Below, piece after piece: positions 12,601 to 24,600 of a stretch of DNA of 64,000 nt (position 1 is the stretch's first letter; each line of letters begins with the position of its first letter). The stretch is from Psococerastis gibbosa (taxonomy: Eukaryota; Arthropoda; Insecta; Psocodea; Psocidae). The notes under the pieces were generated by a model, which saw only the letters and a program-made list of their open reading frames with translations, had not been told where the DNA came from and searched no databases. The DNA is taken from NCBI GenBank assembly GCA_963971405.1, contig OZ020485.1, positions 7,068,001-7,132,000 of the forward strand. Direction: 5' to 3'. Position numbers and translations under genes: made by a program.

Positions 12601-15600
12601 CGTTTGCACTGCGCATGCTCATGGACTCAGAACATCGTATAATTATGTATTAGGGCTGCCACATTCCGTGGTTTAACTCAGAATTCCGTGAGAAATAATT
12701 ATATTCCGAGAAATTTCCGGGATCAACAATTTTTGAGGTTTTTCTGTGGATTTTTGGGGAAATACCTATGCATACCAGTATTTGTATGCCAATTTATGGA
12801 ATCATGTCAATTTGTGATGGTTGAATCTGAAGCTAATGGGTATTTTTTATCGGCTGCAATTTAAAGTTACAATTAAAATTTAAAATAACCAGATAAGGTT
12901 AGGAACCAGGGCCATGGACAGATGAGAGGTAAAAAAATCATATCATATAAAGGGGACCAACATTTTAAAAAATTCCGGAGTAGGCTATTCCGTATTCCGT
13001 GAATTATTTAAAAATTGTTAGGAATACGGCTGAAGTCGTTTGGCTGCCCAGTCTGGTACTATCATCGTAGCCTACCATCATTAGTATTTAGTGCATTAAG
13101 TTTTTTTTCTACTACTGCACCTAATAAGCTAAATGGTGAAGCAGTGACACACCTAAATTTCAAATTATGTAAATAAGTTTAAAGAAGCTTGTGGTTTGAT
13201 ATTACTAAATAGGCCTAATTAACGGAAAAATTAAAATTCCACAATTAAAAATTAATTAGACTTATATTGTGTTTGCAATTGAAAACTTCACTGCACTTTA
13301 CAGAATAGTCAGCAGCACAGAACACCAAAATAGCATGCAGTACCGTAGGCCAAAAGTAAATTACAGTATTACAACCCTTCACATTGAACTGTAGCCTATA
13401 CGCACCTACAGTACCCACTGTTCTTAGGTACTCAAAAATTGTTGATCCCGGAATAGAATTATTTCCCACGGAATTCTGAGGTAAATCACGGAATGTGGCA
13501 GCCCTAATATATATTTATACGATGTTCTGTGGTTTGAGTCCATGAGCATGCGTAGTGCAAACGAATGGTGCAAACACAGGTGTTACGCTGACCGACTCGT
13601 ATAAACAATAGAAAAATTCTATTATTTCATTTTACAACCACTAAGTACAATTGGGTTTAAGAACTTTTAAGAATTAAAAATTTAATTAACAATAACCTAT
13701 AAACAATAATAACAAATAAAAAATTAACAATAATAACAATTACCTATAAAAGCCTGTAGCGGAAAGGCTGACGCGGTCAAAATGAGCAGCTTTCACCCAA
13801 TCAGACCACTTTCCGGTAGGGTTTTTGGCTTTATATGGTTTGAGCCTCTCTGCCAAAGACTGACAAGCCAGCTGAAAATTAACACAATAACAATTAATTG
13901 TTAACATGTAGCAAAGATAGTATTTTAGCACTTTGGCAGAAAACAATTCAAGAAAATTTACATCGTTTTATTCATATAAAAAAATGCACCAGCATTGGGT
14001 TTAATGATCACTCTAAAAAGCATTCTGTTGTATTTCTGCCATGATAGTGAGAAACATACCATCACAGCCATTCCATTAAGATCAGAGCCTGAACTTGCAG
14101 CTGTAGGCGTCGAGTTTGGTATTTTGTCGGTGCAACTCTCCGATATGTGTATCTGCTCAGGAGGAATTCCCAAAACACGGCTTGCCACCTAGAAAATAGT
14201 AAAAACACTGGATGATGATATCAAAGATTAATAATACAATTCCCCACTGTATAACCAAACCGGGTTTGCCACGAAATACGCTGCAACACTTGATTGGGAT
14301 AACCATGGCCCGAAAACAACGCAATCATATTAGAAACACAACCGGCCAGCAGCCGGCGGATATACTTGAAAGAGTCCTGCACCTAAATATCCAAATAAAT
14401 TATGCAATTTAATTAATAGATAATAATACTGTAACACTCGTGCTGCAATTGTGTGAGATAGCCTATGTATATGCTCAAACAGCAACCAGCAAAAGTAAAT
14501 CAGCACTGTCATGAATTTCTTATTTTTTATTAAATGATATATTGTATAATAGTCTAGGTTTGATTAGGCAACCTTCTCAGGACAATGTATCGGAAATTAG
14601 AGAATCAAGAAAAAACTGGACATAGCGGGACTGAAATCCACTCTCTGATATGCCTTACCGGGGCTTGTAGATATTATCAGATGGTTAATAAGCACAGCAA
14701 GTACTTAGTAAGTACAGTACTAAGGCCTACCTGCGTCATTTTGGTGTGCAGTCCCTGGCCCATTTCTGCGCCCCCATGGGAAAGTAAAACTGAGCCATCA
14801 ACGTAAACATGGACGAGGGCCGCTGATTGGTTGAGAAACAGCTCGGTAAAAGCAATGCCGAACATCGTGGGCAGTATGCTGATGCCCCTCTTTTTGTACT
14901 GATTCTCCCTATACCAAACAATAAACAGTAGTCAGGGTATAAAATCTTTTACAAGAATACCGTAAGCTAGGAACGTCATGACTAATTTTAAGCAAAACCT
15001 CATCATGACATATAACAAGCTATAAGCTTGAATAAACTTTTATTTGGGTGCCCTAAAACTTCTCTCAAGCCCTACCTATAGTAGGGTGTCCGCGTCTACA
15101 GATTTTCCGAGGTCAAAAGTAAAAAATTCCGTTTTTTGCGAATTTATTGCAAAGATCTCGTTTCCTATGGGTTTTATGCTATTTGTAGCAATTATAAAAA
15201 TTGTAGACAATTAAATTTGCTACCCATTTTTTTAATCAACCATTTTTTAATATCTTGAACCATTTTCAAGATAGAGGTCAGAGAAAGGCTTGGATGGCAG
15301 CTGCAATAAAAAATGATGATATAATAATTTTATTGTACATAAGTGTCCAAAACGCCAACGATCAATGCAGGAGTTCATCAAAACAAAAATCTCATCCAAG
15401 CCATTAACACACCATTAACACAGCACACTTCTGGCTTTAATCAAGCTTTCATCAAGTCAGTGATTACTAACGATAAAAGTCAGTAGTGTTCCACCAACGA
15501 AGTGAAAAAAAAAGTTGTACAATGACATGAAATACAAAAATACAAACATCATTCTGGCTCAAATTAGGCTACAAGCAAACAAGCAACGTTACATTTTGAC

Positions 15601-18600
15601 TCATCAATAAATATAGAGCAGCGTATGCTTACTGATTGAATTTTTCAACTTCCTTCTTTCGTTCCTGGTACTTTGATTTGCTCAAGCACTCGTCCCAACA
15701 TCTTCTAAGAGTACAGTATTCCAGCTTTTGGTTGTAGTGGGTGACATCTCCTTCGTTAAATAAGTTGGCGGAAATAATCTGGAAATAATTATGTTGTAAT
15801 TTATGCGTGACTTACGAGATCTATCGAATAAATACGGTATATACCAATTAGGCCACATTATTGCCAACATCCCGTATGTCTTATGGCGATAAAATAACAT
15901 CAACTCAACTTTGGAAGTGAGGCAATGGAACCAGTAACTGAATTATTAAAATTTAATATAATCAGCCAACATACTTCGTGCTCCTGTTTTCCCAGCTGAT
16001 CAGCGACTTCGCGGATGACATGTTCCATGAAAAACATGCCCTGTGGGCCACCGAAACCTCGGAATGCAGTATTGGATGGCAAATTGGTCTTGCAGACGGT
16101 TCCAGTAATTCGTGAGTTTTCAATGTTGTAGGAATTCATAAAGTGAAAGATAGCGCGGTCCATAACCTAAAAGAGAAATATAGTTTAGTGCGAGGCATTC
16201 TCTTTTTTAAGTTCTGCGCAGTAGGTAGAAAATCTTAATCCCAATAATTCCTAATTTGAAAATCTTAAATCTGAATAAGCTTGCTTGCCACTCAACAGTT
16301 AGGCAATTAACTTCAACCTCTTTTATTTAACTGCGACAAATACTATATATATTTATTCCACCTATACTATATACACTTATAGCCCTAACTCCGCTAGGTT
16401 GGCTTAGTAACAAAAAAAGTCGATATTTATTTATATAGTCTATTTATATTGCTCACTATGGAACACAAGATTCTGATTTTGAAGTGCGAACTTACCGCTA
16501 CTGAGAGGTCAGTGCTGCAGCCAGCATTACAAAACAAGTCCATTTCAACAGCAACAATTTTGCCAGACGATGAGAAGCCAACTTTGTATTTACCAAGGAA
16601 TGGATGTCTACCTCCAGTAATAAGCATGTCCTCATCACGGTCGAGCATGCAACGAACTGGTCGACCTAATCTGTAACAGTTTTCAAAATAATATGATCTC
16701 AGTGATTGCCCCAAAACTGTATCGTCATGTACGTTTCACCCAACTTCGCTCAAGATATCCATCAGTGAAGAATTGGATTGGAGAAAAATTACCCAGCCAA
16801 TATCATGGAGATGCTTTCAGAGAGGACTTTCATGAATATACAAATCCAAAATGTCCAAATGCCCTCCTCAGCGATCCCAAACCTGACTTATGGCCATTAT
16901 CATTTACGCCCCAGCAATCAGAGCGTTGGACCATATACAAAAGTAAAAAGGGATTCCAAGCCCTCTCTCTATATAAGAGAAGTATGAAGATGCGTGGCGG
17001 AGGCCCACCACATTGGATTATCTTATAGGAAAGTTCCGAATTGAAATTACGGAAATGACAAATGAATGCAGGTAATGGAATAAAGTCTGCAGTAGGTATC
17101 TAACTGACTGCAGAAGTATAGGTAGATACCACAAAAACCAGCACTGCGCATCCACGCCATGAGTGTCATGACATAAGGTCCCTCAGCACTTTCCTACTTT
17201 GCAATTTTTTTTTATAAATGTACGACTTTCTCATAGAAATAAAAAAAACAATGTTGCAAAGTCCCCTCTTCTGATTGATTTGTCAATTCTCAAGAATTGG
17301 GCCTATGATTAACTTTAGGAGAGGGACATATCGTATCACTTTCATTTTATTCCATTCATTCACGAAGTAACAGTTGGCTTTATTATGAAATGAAATGAAA
17401 TGAAATGAAAAAACGACTTTATTGCAAACAAAAGGCGAACAATAAGACTATAAAGTCTTGTTTTCATGCTAACCTTAATTATTGATCATTTTCATTATAA
17501 TGAAGTTAACTTTGTAATTAATATTTGTTATTTATATATATATATATATATATATATTTGGGTGTAGATTAACAATTAAGTTGCTGTAATTTCAAAATTA
17601 CATACTATACCTGAGTCAACCTGTCACAATCAGAACCAGGATTCTCCATAATATGTTAAGCACTATTATTGGGAATTGACAATCCACTCACAGCAGGTAA
17701 TTCTATGGGAAAGTTGTCCATTGCATGAATAACACGGAGAAGGGCCTACCTTTGTGCAGCGAAAGCAACAGGAACACCCAGGACCGTAGCTCTCGATTCC
17801 TTCCCTCCAAAACCGCCGCCCATACGTTTGACATGGACAGTGACGCGATTGAACGGGATTCCAAGAGTCAAGGCAACGAGATGCTGGATTAAACAAAAAA
17901 GAGTTAGCTACTGTAAGGCCCGGTACCCACGGACGATTTTGTTTTCATTGTAACTAATGGATAGTTGAAAAACCACAACTTCAGAAGATTTCTGAGTCAG
18001 GCACGATGTCAACCATACACTGGTGCACGGGTTTCCCCTCGACACACTCGAAACTCGCGTCAACGTCAAAAATCTTCGGAAGTGCGCTTAGAAATTGACT
18101 GTTTTTACACCAACCTATGACCATAGTCTGCTCACACGAGAAAAATCGTTCGTGATTCGCGCTTGCCGAATTGTCCGTGCATATCGGGCTGAAACATTTT
18201 CTCCAATAGAGTTTCCTAATTCATAATAAGTTGATTTTCTTCAACTCTCCACGTCTGTTTCACTTATGCATTACATCGCCTTTGTAGTGGGGATTTCTTA
18301 ACAATTTTTGATTGGCACAAATATAGGTCTGGAGGAGAGCAACATAAATCGAAGGAACTGAACGCAGCTCTAAAATTGCAGGGGGATAGTGAAAGTATCG
18401 GGAAGTTATATGTAGCAGAGTTCAAAATCCAAAGGCTGGATAATGAGCTGAAAAGGAGTTTCATGAGAGAAAGAGAAATAATTAAGAGACAATTGGAGGG
18501 GGAAAAGCCTTATAAGTGTAAGAATCAATTATCTCATTAAACATCAAGTGTAGAAAAAATTACTTGTTTCAATAAAATTTAGGTTTTCACTTGATGATGA

Positions 18601-21600
18601 CACAGCGTCGAAACCGGTCGTGTTTTCTGTTTTTTATGTAATATTGACAAGGTTAATTTTAAATTTTCTGTCAAAAATATCAGGACAAACAGAAGCATTT
18701 TTTCTGAGCATGTTTCTGCAGCAAACTTGGTAGTGTGCGCAGCGTTGGCAGGGGAACATGGTAGAACATGATAACGCGCTGAGACTACCAGTAAAATTTT
18801 TTCATAAGTGCGTATCGATTCCAGGCCACCTCCGAATTAATCGTGTGACTTTACTATGTTCCCCAAGTGGTTTGTCTCCCTGAGGTGAGTAGTCTGTCCC
18901 TAGGGTGCCTCAAGTAAATAAACAGACTCGCTACCCCTGCCAGGCTGATAGGGTTGCTTAAAAGCAGGAATGCTGAAAGCAGGCGTACGAAAAACAAAAC
19001 AAAAACAGTTCTACAATTGTGGCCGATCGAGGCGGAGTAAGAAGCTAAGGCTTAGTTTCTACAAGTATATGTCAAAATTTAGTGGAACAATTCTTTTCTC
19101 TACTTATTCCCTAATGATTGATTACCTATCAACATATTCACAATGAAATTTGATTTTTTTACACCTGTAAGGTTTTTCTTCACCAGTTCTCCCCTAAGTG
19201 AGAGAAATTATGAGGACCATCTATCTAGGGCAAATTATTTTTATAAATGAAACCAACCTGAGTTTCTGCGACATGCTGTGTCGACTGATATATGTCAATC
19301 TCGTTGTCCTCGAGTTTGGGTACTGCCAGAGTGCAATGTGTCTCTAGGTAAAAGTGCTCCTGCCCTCCCATCCGAACTTGGCCAGTACGCACAAACTCAG
19401 CGCTTTCCATCGCAGTCTTCGGATCACCCTTTAGGATTGTCTTCGGAGGTACTATGAACGACTTGGCGTCAATGGCTTCCTTAACAATAAAAAAAACTGT
19501 CAAAATTATTCTATCACTTGTTAATAGCCTTAATTAGTACAACAAAGAGCATAACATTGGAATCCAAAGATAATTAAGGGGAAATGTACCCATTGTGATG
19601 TTGCTAACGTGACTATTCAAAAAAATGTGAAGAAGTAATGGGGTACCAAGCCTTAGCCCAGGTCAATTCCAGATCTTACCTCAATAGTTAAAATGACCGG
19701 TGATAAATCTTCATAGTCCACTTTGACGAGTTTCGCAGCTCTTTGAGCAATCATTTGGTTTTCAGCTACCACAGCACCAATTACATTGCCCTGGCAATAC
19801 ACCTGAAAATCAAATAAATTGACAAGTATAATATTTCACATAATACCGTATCACATAATGACGCTTAAGGGGTATCTTCCTAAATTTTTGGAATACAACG
19901 GGGCGTTAGAGCTAATTAATTAATTTCACATTCCACGGTAGAATCGGTCTTTGAAGATCTTTTGAAATTTATACAACACAATACAATTATTGCTTAGCAA
20001 TTATGAACGATTGTTAATCTAGAAAACATGATTATTTGAAAGGAAGAAACAGACGAAGCAATCCTGCACTAGGACTAACTATATCTGATTTTATGGACTA
20101 TAACAATTTGTTCTTTTGACAAAATCTATTGTAGGTATTACATCACAGTTTATTTATTGTAGGAGGTCTTCAAATAAACCTATACCGGTACCCAAAATTG
20201 GAACGAGAATTTAATTAATATGCTCTCACACCATGTTTTTTTATTCAACATTTGCAAAGATTCCCCTTAAAAAGCCACTTCAATTCGTTTATTACGTAAA
20301 TCACCACGCTATTAGCTGTTACATACCTTCTTGGAGTAAAACAACTCTTCGTCATGTACAATGGCGCCAAGGTGATTTTTGTCCGGGTCGATATCTTTAT
20401 GGCAGAAGAAAGCCACCACACCAGGTACAGCCAGGGCCGCTGAGGCGTCGATGTTGAGGATGTTGGCGTGGGCGCGCGTGCTCGTAACCAGACAAAGGTA
20501 CAGCTCCCCTTCAAAATGCGGCATATCGTCGCAATACACGGCCTCCCCTGCGAAATTAAAATTGAATTAGGATCCCACTCAAAGTTCTGGCCATATGTAG
20601 TGTTATTAAACAAAGGGTTGGTAGGAATTACATTGTTTACTGTGTTAATGGTCATTAGAGGCAGGGGCCTCAGAGGCGGTGCCCATTGTCAGGGGACGGG
20701 GGCGACGTTTCGGGAGTGGGTGCTATCCCCATCTCAGGCTCAGGCTCCCGAAACGTCGCCCCCTACCCCTGACAATGGGCTCCACGTTAATTGTTCGATG
20801 ACTGTAAGTGTAAGTCCAACTAACCTTTTGTTAAATATTATTACGCAATTGCCATTAACCTTTACCAACAGATCATATACTAGGTATGTAGTGGTTAAAA
20901 GTGCAAGTGTGAAAATCAAACATTCAGCAATTGGGAAATTAACAGTGCAATTACCTGAAGCTTGTTTGTATGCAGCTAAATGTGGAATAGGACGGCCGAC
21001 GGGGTCAAGATTAGGCTGCTCCTTAGGAACCTGCAAATGAACTAAAAGATTGATAACATCGCAGTATTTAACGAATAAATAATTAAATTGATCAGGGATG
21101 TATAGTATGGGCGACAAGAATAACGCAAATTTGTTGCCTTTTAAAAAAGAAAGCTATGTTGACTCTTTTTTTTTTACTTTGCCGGATCTTCATACATTGG
21201 GTACCATTCCATATTCCATTCCATTCCATACCATTCCAGAGTAAGGAATTATTATTTATTTTTAAAAAGATTATTCGCATACAAATAATTCAATGAATGT
21301 ACCCGAATAACCTCTTCAGTCGCCTCTGTTGGTAACACCTGTGTTGAGTTGCGACAGGTAAGACCAACACCAGGATACCTATCTCACAAGAGAAGAGAGG
21401 CGTCTACAGCTAACCTTAAGTCTAAATCACCTCGTTTCTATAGTTAAAAGAAAATATAGCAATGAGAAAGGCCACACTTACTACTTGAAAATATTGCGAA
21501 CTTTTAAGTTCTCTTGCGTGAAACCCAGACGCGGCAGACTTCAGTCGCTCAGGAACAGGTTTGACGTTAATGCCAGATTTGAGCAAAGCATCAGATACGA

Positions 21601-24600
21601 CTAGGTACACTTTGAAGACAAATGACAAGGTCAGGGCTCGGCGGTACTGGATCATTCCGCCCGGGGCTCCAGGATGAAGGGGAAGATCTTCCTCCAGGCT
21701 CGTATACATACATTCCAGCATTTCATTGCTCCATTGCCTGGAAGAAAAGCCATTTTGAGTTCTCCTTTATTAATTCAGTTATTTTTAGTTAGGTTTATAA
21801 TATGACAGAATTTGCAAGAATTTTGAATATTATAAAACCAATACTTTAGACCGTAGCAGCCGTTGGTCAGAGGCTAAATCCTTCAATGTTCAACCGTTCT
21901 GGTCATAAATTAACTACCCTAGGACCGAATGTGAAGTCTTTTTTTAAAAGGATCACATGCATTTTAGTTCTTTAGAGCTTATTCCTTGATACCACATAAT
22001 TGTCTTCATGCAAAGTTTTCTTCATCTTATTTGTGCAAAACACTATAGGTGTGGTAGTCCCGAGAAAGGAGTTCAAGACCTGTGTTCAATTGGTGTAAGT
22101 GAAGACCACATGTCATTTATCGAAATGTAGAGGAGCCTATTTTCTGCTAATTTAATGGATATTATTGACGGCTCTATATTTCCTGTGAAAATTGACTTTG
22201 TACTTTGTCAGGACATGTAGCGTAGTGGTACGGACTCTGACTTTCACACGAAAGGTTGTTGGTTCGAGTCCCACACTAGCTACATTTTCTGGCCATGCTT
22301 CTGAGGGCATGTAAAGCAGGCGGTCCCGGGCCTTCCTAGTTGAGTGTAAGAGAGGGCTTTATAGCCCTAACTCCGCTAGGTTGGCTTAGTAATAGAAACA
22401 ACAAAAAGTCCTTATTTACTTATTTTATAAAAAAACGCCTAGTGCGGGTACTGTGATTTGAATTATATTACTTCACGTACCTTCCTATGAGTTTCTCCTT
22501 AGTTTTCAAGGCGATTACAGTAGTAGGTGCCATCCCTCCATATGCAATGTTTATGTTCTTTATGGTCGAAGAATTAGGATCAAATTCAACGTTTGCAGCG
22601 CAGTTGACAATAGCAATGTCGTCATCTCGTCTTTTCGCTTGTTTATAGGCTTGGAAATATTGATTCTACAGATAAAGAATACCCATAACGTGCTTTGTAA
22701 ATTACAAATTTGGATGGACGAATTCCAGCGGATCACTAATTTAAAAGTGAGCTCAATTCTTATATTTCTAATCCAATTAAATGCATCTGAACAAGTTTGC
22801 TCGTCAACTCTGAGCCATGGAAATCCGTGGAAACGTATTTGTACTATATAAAAATCTGTATACAATATACACCGTAAGGATAACGGCTGTGGCTCGACAA
22901 ACCTCAAGGCGTTGAGACCTAAGAACTTGTATTTGGAGAATGTAGGGGAGCGAACGCAACCGCGATGGGTTTGGCAGCCCTTATACTGCAGCATTTGGAT
23001 TATTGTAACTTAGGTTAGCCTCCCCTTTGTAACATGACATCACATTGTGTCTCTATCGTTACACCTTCCCTTTCCTGTCGCTGCTGAAGTAGGCCCTGGA
23101 CTGAGTCCTGATTTTTCTTAGCAAAAGTCCGGATATCATTCGTCCCCGTAGCACATCTATTCACCAACCGTCTCACACATTTACCGACACTGAAACACCT
23201 AACAGATCTGCTAGTGTTTGCATATTCTGACCGGTTTTATGGGCTCTCTCTATCATGAACGCGGTCATTGAGACCGTCGAACATAGAATAGCAGCAGCAG
23301 AATGCAAAATGTTCAGATTGTTCTTATTGACTTTTATTGACTCACAGATTCTAACAAGAAGCACTGAGTTTCTGCAAGCTATGTCAGTATTGTTGATTCA
23401 GAGTTCAGTTCTCCAGCTACTGAACAATTAAGGAAGTTACCTTACCTTGTTAGTGTAAGGAATCGTGATCGCGATCAATACTTCGTTGGGTTCAATGACG
23501 TTCTTGCGGTAACCAGTGAAGAACTTTTCATTGAAGATGACGACCCTTTCGCGCTCAGGATTCACCACGAGTAATTCAACATTGGAAGCCATAAGTATGG
23601 GATTCATGTCCGAAATCGGGCTGCCAGTCATTATATTTCCTCCGATGGCCTGAAAAATGTTACCGATGCTTAAGGTAATACGCTCGAACTATGGCCATTT
23701 CAAAAATAAATACAAATAGTGACTTTAATCACGTTCTTGCCGCCAGTGTAGTTGATTTTTATTAGATGCCCCTCCCCACATGCTGTGCGAGGACAATAGG
23801 AGGGAAGTAAGACATCGCCTCGAATTCGACACAGAACTACATATATTATTTAAATATCATCGGCGCCCCCAAAGATGCCCTGGCGTCGGAACCTCTAACC
23901 GAGGAAATCCGGCTCTGATTGAGGACTAATTAAATTAGTTTAATGAGGCAACAGCAGAGCTGCGGGTCTCTGATTGACCTCAGAAGTGAATTCCTAAGTG
24001 CCCAAGACCAGAAAACGAATGATCGGGGAGAAATTTTCAATCTATGCCGGCAATAACAAACATTTCCAAGTTACGGCAGCCGATCATAACCAACATTAGT
24101 TGCTGACATCTGGCCGAATTCGACACATCGTTATTTTCGTTTATTACTTACGGCAACGTTTCTAATTTGTTTTCCGGCAAACCAGTTCAACATGTCAATG
24201 ATTTCCTTGAAGATACGTGTCTGCCACTCTGAAATAAATTGACTAATTACAATACCGCTCTCAACCGTGATTCTAGTGAAAATAAGTACGCTATGTAAGT
24301 AACATACAATGCAAGCTAAGGAACGTCAACATAACATGTTTATTTGCTATTTGTGCCTTCAAATAATCTCCAATTTTCATTCAGTGTAACAGCTGTTCTA
24401 ACTTTAATTCCTTTGGTATGTATCTATACCCACCAAATACGATGCAACCAAAGGAACTTCAACATACCAGGTTTGTTTGCTATTTGTGACTTCAAATAAT
24501 CGCCCATTTCATTCAGTGTAACAGCAGCTCCAACTTGAACCCCTTTGGTTACTTCTTGAATGCTGGTTAACTCAGGAACCGAAGATGGCTGTATAAGCAC

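Larger units (their letters stand above)
9685..21030 (-). other. Xdh: Xanthine dehydrogenase exons 12-26: molybdopterin domain and active site
   Basis: Residues about 581-1350. The equivalents of bovine Q767, E802, R880, F914, F1009/T1010 and E1261 are Q788 (STQHVAETQ), E823 (GGFGGKE), R901 (MDRAIFHF), F935 (FRGFGGPQG), F1030/T1031 (FGIAFTELF) and E1282 (AVGEPPLF). The protein is therefore predicted to be catalytically competent. The final exon (9735-9685) is 51 bp. If intron 25 were retained, the frame would instead end after five codons (VNITS) at about 10401. Confidence 0.92.

Noticed and set aside
22211-22290. A functional tRNA gene (perfect box B, tRNA-like head)
   Set aside because: The acceptor stem does not close, and the sequence continues into a repeated body and TTTA tail shared with two other copies; it is a SINE.
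23173-23364. A 63-codon minus-strand open frame in a xanthine dehydrogenase intron
   Set aside because: The flanking exons (23446 and 22665) already join in phase, and the peptide matches nothing I recognise.
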